Of a stretch of 64,000 nucleotides of DNA, positions 1 to 11,559 are shown piece after piece. Below the pieces are notes generated by a model. The model made no database searches. It had not been told where the DNA came from and was given only the letters and a program-made list of their open reading frames with translations. Numbering within the stretch: the first letter of the stretch is position 1; each line of letters begins with the position of its first letter. Origin of the DNA: Beta vulgaris subsp. vulgaris (lineage: Eukaryota > Streptophyta > Magnoliopsida > Caryophyllales > Amaranthaceae); contig NC_079208.1 in assembly GCF_026745355.1 (NCBI RefSeq), positions 48,269,169 through 48,333,168 on the forward strand. Reading direction: 5' to 3'. The position numbers and the translations under genes are program-made.

Positions 1-54
1 ATGGGTTTGATACATTTTAATTTTCTTTTGCTGTAATTTTTGTGGGCTTTTCAG

Positions 55-219
55 AATTTTGAAGATAGAGTGAGTTTAGCAAAGAATGTGCAGAAGCAAG
101 AGGAAATTGGTAAAGGCAACATGAGGTTGCTGCTTTACAATATGTGCTATGAAACGGGTGGGTTTCTTCTCACGGTATTCCAATTTTCTTTGTCATTTCC
201 ATTGCATGGGTTTAACTGA
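55..219 (+). CDS. Possible terminal exon of a gene entering from the left
   Basis: A pyrimidine-rich stretch ending in TTTTCAG at 48-54 looks like a splice acceptor. An open frame follows from 55 to a TGA at 217-219 (54 residues). It begins NFEDRVSLAKNVQKQEEIGK, a charged, codon-like composition unlike the AT-rich DNA around it, and turns hydrophobic near its end. No family was recognised. The rest of the gene would lie left of the window, or this is a decayed fragment next to the transposon debris that starts at about 300. RNA evidence would be needed to confirm it. Confidence 0.25.
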   Translation, partial: NFEDRVSLAKNVQKQEEIGKGNMRLLLYNMCYETGGFLLTVFQFSLSFPLHGFN

Positions 220-299
220 ATCTCATTTATTAATCATGAACGATGTTGTTTGAACAAGCAAGGCAGAAGTAATTGAAGAATATCGTTGAAATATGAGTT

Positions 300-545
300 T
301 TTTCACCAGGTACCCCTGAGGTTTCACGAAATGCACCAGATATCCTCGTTGTTTTGGAAATGCACCAGATGCCCCTTGTGATTTGAATAAAATGCACCAA
401 ATAACCTTAATGACTAACGATGTCAAGTTTTTGTTAGTCATTAGGGTTAATTAACCTCTCTAACCCCTATAACTCTAATTAATCCTAATTAATGCCTAAT
501 TAACTACTAAACCCTAACTTCTAACCTTACCCTAAAATATTTTAA
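300..545. mobile_element. Transposon end remnant with ATGCACCAGAT-type repeats
   Basis: Three spaced repeats of the type 'atgcaccagat' occur at 331-400, preceded by TTTTTTCACCAGGTACCCC, and followed by a TAACCCTA/TTAATTAA-rich tract to about 545. The layout resembles the terminal region of the Mutator-like element at 60800-61810 (TTTTTCACCAAATACCCC), but only one end is visible here. A short minus-strand open frame at 441-223 falls inside these repeats and is not a gene. Confidence 0.35.
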
Positions 546-1289
546 AATTTAAAGAGTATTTGGTGCTGGAAATTTATAGAGTATTGATTTGTGGTTATAT
601 TGGTTATTTTAGGCAGAGAATTCTCTTTAGGTGACTTTGAAGTTTGTGAAATTGATCTCTCGATTGTCTACACAAGTTATGTACATACCTATTTGTTGAT
701 TGGATTAGTATTATGGCGTAAGGATGAGAATTATGTAGTATCATGTATAGGAAACTATTTTTAGTTCATATGTGATTTATATTCAATTGTATTTGCATGT
801 TTTATGCTGTTGTGTGAAACATGTATGATGACTATGATAATGATATTATGTAATTTGTATGGAAGATTGATGCAAGCATATGAGTTTTGGGAACTTTATT
901 TTATTAATTCACATGAGGAATTTTTATTTATATTGGTTTTTGATCATGATTGAATCATATTGTTCTATTTGGATTATTTAATTATTTTATGAGGACCGAG
1001 GGTCTTATTTGGTAAGTTGATTATTACACCTATGAAAGGTTGGTTGGTTGTTGACTTGGTTCAACAAATAAATAAAGGTTATGAATTTAATATTGGAAAT
1101 AATCTTGGGTTGTTAAGTTGATGATCATCTTATCTAATATTAAGATAAAAATGAAATTATATGATTCTTTGATGATTATATTATTTGTCCTACTTGTGAG
1201 TCATAACAAGTGAATAAATTATTAACAATGTAAAGTGAAACGTGAATAGCAATAGCTTTAAACATGTGCATGTCTAAAGTGTTGGACAA

Positions 1290-2043
1290 ATATGAGTTGC
1301 AGTACATGGTGGTAGCCCATGGCTTTTCTTGGAACCGACCAGATTGATCATTGTGTCCTATTTTTCTTTTAAAGGTTCATGATATCGTAGGTCAGTGGAG
1401 TACGGAGTCGAGCCCGTACTTCGTTTTATAGATTGAATACTGGTTTTGGTTTAGAGAACTCGTTTCATTGACTATTCTATCTAAATTAATTAACTGATTA
1501 GTTGTGTAGTTTAGTTCAGTAAAAGTAGTCTGTGATGTTATTATATTATTATTTATCTTTACTTAATATTTATTAGTATCATGTTAGATTTTTTTATTTA
1601 TTTACTATGTAGTACTCAGCTTTGCTGATTACGTGTTTTGTGTGTATGTGTTGATCATGGTTATGCTTATTGATCCTGTGATCGATGACCCAATTGGTGA
1701 GCAGTCTCTCGCGATGAATAGAAGTATAGAACATCGCCGTTTACAGGTTTGAAGATGATGCATCATGGGTTCGGGAATTGAAGAGTTTGTGTTGACTTTA
1801 TACTTTTCATAGTTGACTTTGGCTATTGTGGTTGACTTTTACTTTTGAAGGTTGACTTTTGACTTTATTGTTCGTTTGAATTTTGGAGTTGACTTTTTGA
1901 TTGACTAAGTTTTATTTTCAAAGTTTATTTATTACTATTTTCGCTGCAAAAAAAGCTGATACGTTATCACACCGGCGATAATATTTTGATAATTTTCTAA
2001 GTTTTATGTTTTGGAAAAAATAGAGAATTGTCGGGGTGTTACA
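1290..2043 (-). mobile_element. Ty3/gypsy LTR remnant, minus orientation
   Basis: Read on the minus strand the segment starts TGTAACACCCCGACAATTC at 2043, the typical start of chromovirus-type (Tekay/Del) plant LTRs. Repeated 'gttgactttt' motifs lie at 1793-1900. The other boundary is not visible, no gag-pol frame is seen, and no TSD could be matched, so the extent is approximate and this may be a solo or broken LTR. The AT-rich stretch 546-1290 contains nothing recognisable and may belong to the same element. Confidence 0.4.
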
Positions 2044-2794
2044 AGGGGGTTGGCCTAGATTTTTCTTTCCTTTGTAAGAAAAAACCCAATTAAAAAACGA
2101 GAAAGACAATTACTAAGCAGTCAAGTACCCACAAGTCCACAATAGTCATCACCTTCTGAAATTGCAATTGTTCAATCAGTAATAGCGTGTTTATTATACT
2201 ACAATGTTCATTTGAATAAACTTGATCTTTTTTTGCTTTAAAACATTTTGAAATTCAATTAATTTCATTAATTTTCATTCCAAAATTGCAATTGTTCAAT
2301 CAACAACATTGTGTGTTCATTATACTACAATGTTTATTGAAATAAACTTGAATTCTATCATTTGCTATACACATAAGAGAAATTGAATTGGATCGCTCAA
2401 AATATAACAAAATGACACCGTTTTATACCATGTCACTGTGCACCATGATGATGAATTCGGTCTACCATCTAATTTCACAACACTCACAGCATAGCCGTGT
2501 TGGACCCAAGTAGTTTTTTTGATGCAAATGAAGGAATAAATCCTAAAAGAGGAGAAAAGAAACAAAACAACTATAACTAGAAACAAAACAACCGACTTCA
2601 ACTTAGGAGGAATCAATCGAGGGAAAGCCACACCTCGAGCATCCCCATCTAACAATCTATTAAGAGCTATATGAATATCCTACAAGTTCGAAATTAATCT
2701 CCAGAGTTTGAGCCACTCCAACGTTGACAAGCCAATCAGCAACACGGTTTCCTTCTCAATAGACATGAATCACCTTAACCTCCCAATAATCTTT

Positions 2795-3235
2795 TGTTGG
2801 AATTTTAATTATTAGTTAATTATTTAATTAATTAATTAAGTTGGCCACCTTTATCTCTACTTGGATTCTGTTAAGCCCAACCCCTTCTCGCCACTATCTC
2901 CATTATCTTCTGAATAACGTTATCACGTTTACAGAAAAGAGGGATCTTGTTGATGGTACAACCCCCTTATATAACGTTATTCATCTCTCAGGAAAAGGTC
3001 ACTGCATCCACTTCATTCTAAAAATCTCTACACCATCTAACTAAAGGAAGAAGGATTCAACAACTATTCTAAATATATAAGATTAATATAATTTGATAAA
3101 GCGTTGGTTTTGGGCAAGCATTTGTGATCTTTTTCATCTCAATATTTCAATTTGTGCAATGGCTGGAGGTATTTCATAATCCCTTAAAGTTTTCGCATTT
3201 ATATATTCATCTTGTATGAATTTAATTATCTAATA
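2795..3235 (+). mobile_element. Candidate solo LTR/short retroelement inside the LINE
   Basis: The segment begins TGTTGGAATTTTAATTATTAG, a common start for Copia-type LTRs. It is flanked on both sides by TCTTT (2790-2794 and 3236-3240), a 5-bp duplication. Removing it rejoins the LINE RNase H reading (CRDFVTK to YWEVKVIHV). A TATATAA at about 2968 could be its promoter. The right end is TA rather than the canonical CA, so identification as a solo LTR is uncertain although the insertion itself is well supported. A 67-codon frame at 2841-3044 lies inside it and is not a gene. Confidence 0.55.
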
Positions 3236-3492
3236 TCTTTTTGTAACAAAATCCCTGCAATAATCAATTATGTGAGTTAGGGGTGTTAATGAGCCAGGGT
3301 GGCTCGCAAACTGTTCGAGCTTGGCTCGGTCAAAATTTGGTCAAAGCTCGGCTCGGGAGGGCTCGAATCGAGTTCGAGATCGGCTCGTGACCTTAGCGAG
3401 CCGAGCCGAGCCTGAGCCTAGTAGAGTTCGGCTCGAAAGTTCGCAAACATGTTCGTAAAATGTTTTAGATAGGCTCTATGTAAAAAAGTATT

Positions 3493-3541
3493 GTCCCACA
3501 TCGATAGCAAAAGTAAACACCAACCTTGTTTTTCCTATATA
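3493..3541 (+). promoter_or_regulatory. snRNA-type USE + TATA module 1
   Basis: GTCCCACATCG at 3493-3503 matches the plant snRNA upstream sequence element consensus (RTCCCACATCG) exactly. TATATA follows at 3536 after 32 nt. In plant snRNA genes a longer USE-TATA gap (about 33-34 nt) goes with RNA polymerase II and a shorter one (about 23-24) with polymerase III, so this looks Pol II type. No recognisable U-snRNA sequence follows. Activity is inferred, not shown. Confidence 0.55.
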
Positions 3542-3744
3542 ATCTTATTACCCTTTAAGTTCATTATAATTCTTGTTTGATTTGTCTTATTTTATAATGT
3601 TGGACAATCATTCAATATGCAAAGCCTAGAAACTTGGATTAGCATAAAATTATTTCTTTTACTATATATAATTCCATCACCTTTCTTCTACCCATATTGG
3701 GAATAATGCACAGTGTATGTGAATTATTTAGTTAAGTTTTATAA

Positions 3745-3794
3745 GTCCCACATCAGTGAGGCAAAAGCAAACCTTCACATCTCCAAATATAAAA
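3745..3794 (+). promoter_or_regulatory. snRNA-type USE + TATA module 2
   Basis: GTCCCACATCA at 3745-3755 matches the USE consensus with one change at the last base, and TATAAAA starts at 3788, again after exactly 32 nt. It repeats module 1 in the same orientation 252 bp further on, inside the same hAT MITE. The transcript start would be expected about 25-30 nt beyond the TATA box. Confidence 0.5.
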
Positions 3795-4459
3795 GGCGCA
3801 TGATAAAAAAAATCTAAAGCACCCATCTCTTCTTTTTCTCACTGCTCGATATAGAGCCTAAGTGAGTTCCTTTGTTGGGGACCTCTTGTATTACATATGG
3901 GGTATAGTCGTATAGATAGGAGTAGAATATAGGGTTGTTGGGCTTGCATTATTTAATGAAAATTAGCCTTATATCTAAAGTCTTGGTTAATGTTAAGCTA
4001 AATTTTCTTTCAATTTTTAAAAATTTAATTTCATGAGCCGAGCTTCGAGCCGAGCCTGGTTTTGTTCGTTTCGAGCTCGAGCCGAGCCTAAATTTTTTAG
4101 GCTAGACGAGCTTCGAGCTCGAACTCATTCATTCTCGAGCCGAGCCTAGGTATGTTTGGTCTCGATTCGGCTCGTTAACACCCCTAAATTGTGAGTACAA
4201 TCACCAGCATTTGTAGTTTTTTGATCCATAGCATTTGTAGTTTGATTGTTAATAGCTTGGACACACACAAGATTGTCCATTTGCACCACAAGTTTGGTAA
4301 TGATCAACTCTCTTGCCAAATTCAGACCCAAGTAGTTTTGTGAATTGTGAACAAGACAACAGAAGAAAACTCATATCCTTAGTCTCTACTCTTTACCAAC
4401 AAAACAACATCATCCTACAAAACCCAAAATCCTCCCAAACTAATTCCCCATCCTTACCA

Positions 4460-6754
4460 ATGGAAGCAATGGGAGCTGTAAGGGGATTGACCCCCTGCAT
4501 TTCATCACCACCACCCAACTCTTCTTCCCCAACTCACCGCAGCAACATCCTCTTCCGCCGCAACAATAACCCACAAAAATTAGCTGCATTTCATTCTCAA
4601 TCCCATCTTTTTTCTTATTCCCCAACATCTCCTCTCACTCACTCTTCTTCTCGAAACAATTCTTTCACACCCCACATCTTTCTTCCTCGTTTAGTCGCAT
4701 CCATGGTTGATTTTTTTTTCCCTCTCTCTTTCTCCCTTAAATTTCGGGTCTTTTTTTTATTATTTTTGAGCAATTTGTTTGAATTTTACTCATATTTATT
4801 GGGAATTTGCAGGAGCAAGTAGAGGAGACTTACATTATGGTTAAACCAGATGGAGTTCAGCGTGGCCTTGTATGTTTGTACATTTTATTTCACTCACCAA
4901 AAAAAAAAATTGTTAAAGCGATATATGGGTTTTATTTGCTAGAATTTTTGGTTAAGTGTGTTGTTGATAGAATTTTAATTTTCTAATTTTTAAGGTTGGA
5001 GAGATAATATCCAGGTTTGAGAAGAAGGGTTTTAAGTTGATTGGATTGAAGATGTACCAGTGCCCTAAAGAATTAGCTGAGGTTTGCTTCTCTCTAATTA
5101 TTCCACTTTTAAGTCTATTCTATATTTGTATTTGCTTTCTTCACTTGATAAAATGTGAATATTATTTGTTACTAAAGTTGATAGTCAATGAATTTGGCTT
5201 ATTCTTGAGAATTGATTACTTATTTGTGGGGTGAAGGAAAATTAGCCTTTATTCCAGCAGAGATGTATCTTATCTGTTGATACAATGTTATTAGGAATTC
5301 ATTTTAATTGCAATTAGTTTGTTCTTAATTTCTTTAGATAATTTGGTTGTGTAAGGTAAAGTTCAACTTAGAAGTTAGAAACTAACATAGAGTAGAGGGA
5401 AAAGTAGTTCCTTGGAAGTGGAACTTATCTTTCATTATTACGAAGAATGATTATGTTTTCTTGATTGGATGGACCCTTAGCATAGCCAAGATACTGACTG
5501 GAGACCAATGCATATTGATATAATTATTCGTTATTGTGGGGATCTTTGGGGTTCGCATGGGTTCTTACCTTATGGTAATTCTGACAGGAACACTACAAGG
5601 ATTTGAAGGCTAAGTCGTTTTATCAGAAGCTGATTGACTACATAACTTCAGGTCCAGTGGTGTGTATGGTAAGATTCGCTGGCCTTTATTTGTGTCCTTG
5701 GGCTTAAGCTTGCACTTTATATAAGTACAAAGTTTGAGGCAGTATTTGATGTGTGCTAGGCTTGGGAGGGTGTTGGAGTGGTTGCATCAGCACGTAAGCT
5801 TATAGGGGCAACAGATCCTCTTCAAGCTGAACCTGGAACTATTAGAGGAGACCTTTCAGTTCAAACGGGAAGGTTGGCTTCTTTTCCTTTGAGCTGCAAC
5901 TTTGATAGCAACTAAAGCTCCGTTATTCTTAACTTTACCTTATATACGCAGGAATGTAATCCATGGAAGTGATAGCCCTGACAATGGCAAGCGTGAAATA
6001 GGTTAGGACTTCTATGCTTCAATAATACTCATCTTCAGACTGTTTCTGTGAATTATTTCATGGCTTTGATGTTTTGTTCCATTTGTATGAAATTTACCAA
6101 TAAGGGGAGATTTTCAATAGCCAAACACATGTTATGCATTTGATCATGGAAGTGCCTTACTGAAGTATGTATTAGTACTTCCAAATTTTGTGGTATACTA
6201 GCAACCCAGAATATGGTTTGAAACATTCTGTAACAGTGAGCCAAAAGCTGCACCTTGTTATCTAGTGAACGAGAACAAGTACTAGGAGGTAGAAGTCTGG
6301 TGAGTGGTTTGTACTGTATCAAAAGTCAAAACAATAGATTCTTAAAAAGGGTTAAGCAAGCTTGCTTTCTGAGATAACGTTGCTGCTAGAGCTAGAGTGC
6401 TAGTCCATTGATTGTTTTAGGGTACTCCGTGTATAGTTTGACCTCCAAAGATTGATGGGATCAAACATGAGGTATGCTTGTTAAATAAAAATTGGAGCCT
6501 TAATGCATCACGGAAATACTCTGTAGGATACAAAAAAAATCACCTCCCCCTCTCTCTTCTGGAACTGTTGCAGAGGTTCTGTTGCACTGATACGATTCGT
6601 GGGAACATACTGTAGGAGTGTGTTTATCAACATTATACCGTGAAACAATTTGATCTCGTCTGACTGTATTATTTTCGCCTTTGCAGCTCTCTGGTTCAAA
6701 GAAGGTGAAGTATGTCAATGGACCTCTGCTCAAGCACCATGGCTAAGGGAGTGA
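4460..6754 (+). CDS. NDPK2: Nucleoside diphosphate kinase, chloroplast type (NDPK2-like)
   Basis: This is a seven-exon gene joined as 4460-4705, 4813-4869, 4995-5081, 5588-5668, 5760-5872, 5952-6001 and 6687-6754. All introns are GT-AG and the total is 233 residues, close to the 231 of Arabidopsis NDPK2. The first ~80 residues are Ser/Pro/Asn-rich and basic, a plastid transit peptide. The mature enzyme begins near [19 protein letters not shown], has the Kpn-loop region ([20 protein letters not shown]) and the active-site NVIHGSDSP with the phospho-accepting histidine (residue 200 by hand count), and ends ALWFKEGE...APWLRE. The enzyme moves the gamma-phosphate of NTPs to NDPs through that histidine. 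The start chosen is the [10 protein letters not shown] methionine; the frame extends further upstream but there it enters the LINE duplication. All key residues are present, so it should be functional. Its upstream region has been displaced by the LINE at 2514-4324. Confidence 0.93.
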
Positions 6755-6918
6755 TTGTATTTGGTCCTTTCTGTGATTCTACTGACTGAGCATTGCACAG
6801 TTTTGAGGCTTTGTTTACACTGGCTCAACATTTATTCTGCCAGTTGCTTGAACTGTAATTTTGTGGAAGAGTTCTGTAAGATGTGTGTCTCACCTTTATA
6901 CACAAACACAAGTTTTTG

Positions 6919-6924
6919 AATAAA
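6919..6924 (+). terminator. Poly(A) signal of the NDPK gene
   Basis: AATAAA occurs 165 bp after the NDPK stop, preceded by TGTAA and TGTGT-rich sequence (6855-6890) that resembles a plant far-upstream element. The 3' UTR would then end shortly after about 6940. Confidence 0.5.
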
Positions 6925-6944
6925 TTCCAATTCACTGATGTAAA

Positions 6945-7620
6945 CAGTAATATAATTGCTTATGACCATCACTGTCCTTATTGGTTTTGCGGTTTTGCCT
7001 CATTTTTGTTAATAAAACTTTATTTGACCAAGTTTTGGCGAGCTAAAGATGAGATTGGAATTTGGAAGGGTGTATAGTTACAAAAATGCCCCACTAGAGT
7101 CATGAAACAAAAATTTATCTAACTAAAATCTAACCATATGGTGGTAATTGGAGGTTAAGCCGAAGAAAGCTTTCCTATATGGGGGTTAGCATAAGTTTAT
7201 TTATTTTAATTTTTTTTAGTAAGAAAAAGAAGGGTTAGGAAACACTCTTTTCAAGGAGAACGCCCAATGCGCCAGTTACAAGAATAGGATGCAAACTTGA
7301 GTTATTACATAAATTTAACTTCAAAACGGAAATTGACTAGATGACCTAGGTTAGCAAACTACTTAATTTGCTTATCTAGACACGTGCTTGATGGACCAGT
7401 TATAAAATTCCTTAAAAGAAGTTTGCAATCCATGATGATGTTGTCGATTTACCAAGGGGCTGGCTAATAGGGGTAGCTTTAGTAAATTCAAGTAGTTCTA
7501 TGCATTTGGGAGAGCAGAACTATGGTAGTTTGTTAATTAATGAGAAATGTTACAATCATCTTGAAACCTCGCAAATAGACCAATGTTAAAATTAATCTGG
7601 AAAGGAGAAAGCAATCTATA
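6945..7620. other. Intergenic, no gene seen
   Basis: AT-rich sequence between the NDPK 3' end and the Helitron. Short open frames only, and no recognisable domain or TE terminus. Confidence 0.5.
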
Positions 7621-10600
7621 TCTATATATCTATATAAAACTGGGTACATAAATCCTATGTGTCATCCTCACAATTAATTCGCCAAATGTCAAATTCTCAT
7701 GCCTTCTCACAATCCATATGCCACGTGTAAATTGGAGGAAATCGATCTATTGATTATGTGTCGTTTGCATATTACTTCAAGGCGTGTGCCATAATATTTA
7801 AAGCTAGGAAAGAATATTAAGTAAATCAATTACAATCCTCTCATTAGGAAAGAGTATTATAATCATCCTTAAATCAAGCAAATAAACATATACAAGATTT
7901 ATGTACAAGAATTAAGGAAATTTGGTTGGAAGATTTATTTGTTACCATCTTTAAATCATTTGCTCCATCAATACAAAAATCATAATACTACACGTGATGA
8001 GTTCATGTCCATCAGTCTCAAATGATCATAAAATATTGTTATACCATTTGCTGAGTTCATTGCTCCATCAATACAAAAATCATAATACATTGATCCATTG
8101 CATCGATTAATATAACGCCACTTAAACAAAAGGGGGAAAATGGTACATTTTAAGTTATAAATGATTTATTATCTACAAAGTTATATAGTAGATGCAGGTA
8201 GAAAGACTTTAATTTTAAAGAAAAAATAAGATTAACAACTTAGTTACATAAAATTAGGGTGTAATTTTTTGGACCATGTTTTTTAAAACATTTCATTAGG
8301 CAAATATATATAGAGAATTTGACCAATCCAAATTTGTATGATGACCTAGAATGAAATTATGATATCTACACTAAATTTAAGGAAAGTTTAGAAAATATTT
8401 TCTCCAAGTATTGAAACAATAAATGAAGTGTCACTATTTCAAGCAAACATTTAAAAGTATGATTAATCTATATATTTATCTAAAAGCAAAATTTTATTTT
8501 AGCCACGTGAAGAGAATAGAGATTTTTAAAAAAAAAAATCAGTAACTTGAGCAAAGGAAAATGAAACTATATCCAAAATTAGGGCATGTTCTCCCCAGCT
8601 TATTTTCAGTTCAGTTCAGTTCGATTCACATCAGTTAAGTTCAGATCAGTTATGTTCAGTTCAGCTCTTGAAATTACTTTTACTCTCACATATCACTATT
8701 CATTTCAGTTCAATTCAATTCAGTTCACATCAGTTCAGTTCAGATCAGTTCAGTTCAGTTCAGATCAGTTCAGTTTAGTTCAATTCAGTTCAGATCAGTT
8801 CAGTTCAGTCCAGCTGTTTTATGCCGAAGAGAACAGGCTCTTATATTACATCTTTAATTATTAGTTATTACCATAATATGTGTTGTACGATATAACACTA
8901 TTATATTACCTTTGCGAGCACTAAAAACTTTTCCATATAACATTGTTAGTAAATGCTCCAGGATCGTTGACATTGTAAAATATAACATGGATATAACATG
9001 AATGTCATAAATCATAGTTCAACACATGGGTTGCAAGCTAATTTTTGAGTATTCTAAATACAAGATCATAAAATTTAAATCACCAGCTAATATTTTTATT
9101 TTTAGCTGTAATTTTTACAATTTTGAAATTTGAAATTCAAAATTGAAATAAGACTTTGAATTTTATTTTATTTTTTGGAAATGATCTCAGTTATCTATCT
9201 ATTTTTTTCAAAAAATTGTTAAAAACGAAAATCATATGTCACCATTTATTTATTTTTCACGTTTTTAATAAAACACTATTAAAAACGCAATCAAATCACT
9301 ACGATTTCTTGCTAAAAATTTATCAATTACATCATATTATGCATAAATCTTTTAATAACTAAAATTATATTATATGTTTATATCGAACAACTTGCAATAC
9401 TAGATAGTATATTTATAAGTTATGAAAATCGCGTAGTTAATATTCATTGTATAATATAATCCATACATCTTTAAACCATGACTGTATAATGTCTGGTCAT
9501 AAGGCAATTTTAATTATTCTCAATACAAGAATATTGATTGAACACAAGCTAAGTAATCATTACAACAACAAACACTTCTCCCTAAAATTGTAACTATTCA
9601 ACGTACCAGGTTTTAATTATTCTTAACACAAGATTATAAAATTTAAATCACAAGTTATTAGTTTTACAATTTAGATAGAATTGTTCTAATGTAGTTCTCA
9701 AAGTCTAAAAGCACGGACAGAGTCAATAAATTGATGGAATATGTAAAAAGTATTTTATATTGCCAGTTTAAAAGTATGAGCAAAATTTTCAGATATCAAG
9801 GCCATTTAAAAAAATCATAACTATATAACATACGGGTCATAGCCACATTTAATACTCTCGATACAAGATCATAAAATTTAAAAACACATTTATTGTTTTA
9901 AAATTTATATGAATTATCTCATGAGTTCTTAAAGTCTAAAAGCATTGATTATAGTCACTGAAATTGATAATAATATGTCAAAAGTATTTCATACCAATTC
10001 AAAAGTATTGAACAAATTTTTTCTCTTTATATAAGTAAATAATCATGAATTCAACCATTGATTTCCTATAGCTGACCACTCATACTTTAGAAAACCTGTA
10101 TATGAATAGCAAATTAAAATTTACTTTTTAAACTTATATGTATGTTTCATTTTTTATATTCTTAATTTTATATTATCATTTTATAGATTAACGGGTTAAA
10201 TACTTCCACCATGATTTTAGGAGAATAATAAAATCTTAAATTTATTAAAACAAAAACTTCCCGTGCAAGTGGCACAAGTCTAAAACGATTTTAAAATGTA
10301 TTCTTAATACACGATATTATTATAAAAACTTTAAATCACGAGCTAATATTCAAACTATAATTTTACGAGACCATCCTAAAATATTAAATTTATAAAACAA
10401 AAAACTTCATGTGCATGTTGATGTATTTTTTGTTTCATAATGTATTTATCACAATTATAAGATTTTCAAACTTTAAAATGTTGTAACAAATATCGTGATA
10501 TATAATTTTACATTTTATAATCTTTCAACTTTAAATACTTGGATTCTAATAATTATGAATTAGATAAATTGGAATAAAAACACTACTTAATAAACAAAAT

Positions 10601-10678
10601 TCAACACATAGATTATGTACGGGAACAAATCATATCTATATAAAACCTCCCGTGCATTTTGCACGGGTTAAAAGCTAG
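7621..10678 (+). mobile_element. Non-autonomous Helitron, copy 1
   Basis: The 5' end is TCTATATATCTATATAAAAC, preceded by A. The 3' end has an 8-bp hairpin, CCCGTGCA-TTT-TGCACGGG (10649-10667), then TTAAAAG and the CTAG terminus (10675-10678) followed by T. This is the classic Helitron layout with insertion between A and T. No Rep/helicase frame is present, so it is non-autonomous. A second copy in opposite orientation lies at 43297-46125 and matches end to end. Copy 1 carries a Tourist MITE at 8582-8840 that copy 2 lacks. Confidence 0.88.
8582..8840 (+). mobile_element. Tourist-like MITE with CAGTT-pentamer array, copy 1
   Basis: 259 bp with termini GGGCATGTTCTCCCC and, reversed, GAGCCTGTTCTCTTCGGC. 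It is flanked by TTA on each side (8579-8581, 8841-8843), the 3-bp duplication of PIF/Harbinger elements. The interior is largely TTCAG/CAGTT/GATCAGTT pentamer-type repeats. The Helitron copy at 43.3-46.1 kb keeps the empty site, where the pre-insertion sequence reads through the single TTA. The 92-codon frame across the repeats is a by-product of the 5-bp periodicity. Confidence 0.85.
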
Positions 10679-10872
10679 TATCAAATATTCATAAGATTAC
10701 ACATAATTAACATTACAAGAAGATTGAAGGGCCCCTATTATTACAACCATTTTACAATCATGCCTAATATATGATTCAGCAAAGCAATATCTCCTGAGTC
10801 CTGACTTCCCAAACCTTATCAAGTCTTACAATTCTCACAGAAATCCTGAGCTGCACAGTGACAGTTGGTTGT

Positions 10873-11523
10873 TCAGAGCTGAAGGCTTGAGCAACCTGTT
10901 GATTCAGAATCACTCGAACTCGAACAAGCCAAGATATTCACTAAAGACCCGCGATTGCAACTGCTAATCGATCCTTGTTCTCGGTGAGAACTCGCATACT
11001 TGGAAAACAGATAGTGTATAGAGATTTCTCTGCCTTTCTTTTGTTCCTGACTCGAACTCGAATTAACACCCATACAAGAATTCTCACTACTACAGGCAGG
11101 CAGTCCAGAAACCTTTTGTGATTCCACAGATGTACCGGAGTTCGATTCAGAATCCATGGAATCTGGGGATGTTGGGGTTAAATTAAGTTGGGAACCTTGC
11201 TTAAGCTTCACAAGAGTAGCTTCTGCAACAACAAAAAGTCCAGCAGCTTAAACATAAAGCAAACATACCCATTGAAGAAATCAAAGCACTTCATGATTCT
11301 AAAATTAGGTAAATGGTTCATTTGACGTTGCTTCAAAGATTTTGAATCGTCACCAACCAAATTAAAATTGATGAATCCAGTAAAAAGAAAAACCCTAGAT
11401 TGGATCCTTGATTAAAATGTTGCCCAGTTTTAATTTTTCAATTTCTTTTTGAATAATGGAGTTCTAAATGTAAGAAATTGAATAATTGATTGAAGAAATG
11501 GGCAGAGAAAGAAGGGAAAATAG

Positions 11524-11559
<36 letters not shown>

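Larger units (their letters stand above)
3278..4186. mobile_element. hAT-type MITE, GAGCC family, copy 1
   Basis: Terminal inverted repeats are TAGGGGTGTTAATGAGCC on the left and the complement of TAGGGGTGTTAACGAGCC on the right. They are followed inward by GAGCCGAGC-rich palindromic subterminal blocks. The flanks ATGTGAGT (3270-3277) and TTGTGAGT (4189-4196) form a near-perfect 8-bp duplication, as expected for hAT insertion; two extra A bases precede the right copy. The element sits in the LINE. It has no transposase frame. Its interior carries two snRNA-like promoter modules. A truncated second copy lies at 22923-23257. Confidence 0.75.
2514..4324 (-). mobile_element. 5'-truncated LINE (RNase H end) with 15-bp TSD
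   Basis: The minus strand encodes pieces of a plant LINE RNase H domain. GLNLARELIITKLVVQMDN lies at about 4331-4270, 'IIDYCRDF' at about 3265-3240, 'WEVKVIHVY' followed by 'EGNRVADWL' at about 2790-2715, and 'ARGVAFPRLIPPKLKSVV' near 2640-2590. The frame has stops. An identical 15-bp sequence, GACCCAAGTAGTTTT, sits at 2503-2517 and 4325-4339, and the 2514-2520 T-run is the minus-strand poly(A) tail. The element was later split by two insertions, the LTR-like element at 2795-3235 and the hAT MITE at 3278-4186. Its 5' boundary is only about 135 bp upstream of the NDPK start codon. Confidence 0.8.

Noticed and set aside
470..545. Telomere-like TAACCCTA tract
   Set aside because: Only scattered, irregular CCCTAA-type words within transposon debris; no tandem 7-mer array.
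4313..4822. 169-codon frame starting upstream of the NDPK gene
   Set aside because: Its first part lies in the LINE target duplication and 5' leader and its end runs into intron 1; only 4460-4705 is coding.
8586..8864. 92-codon Phe/Ser/Gln-rich frame
   Set aside because: Generated by the 5-bp repeat array of the Tourist-like MITE.
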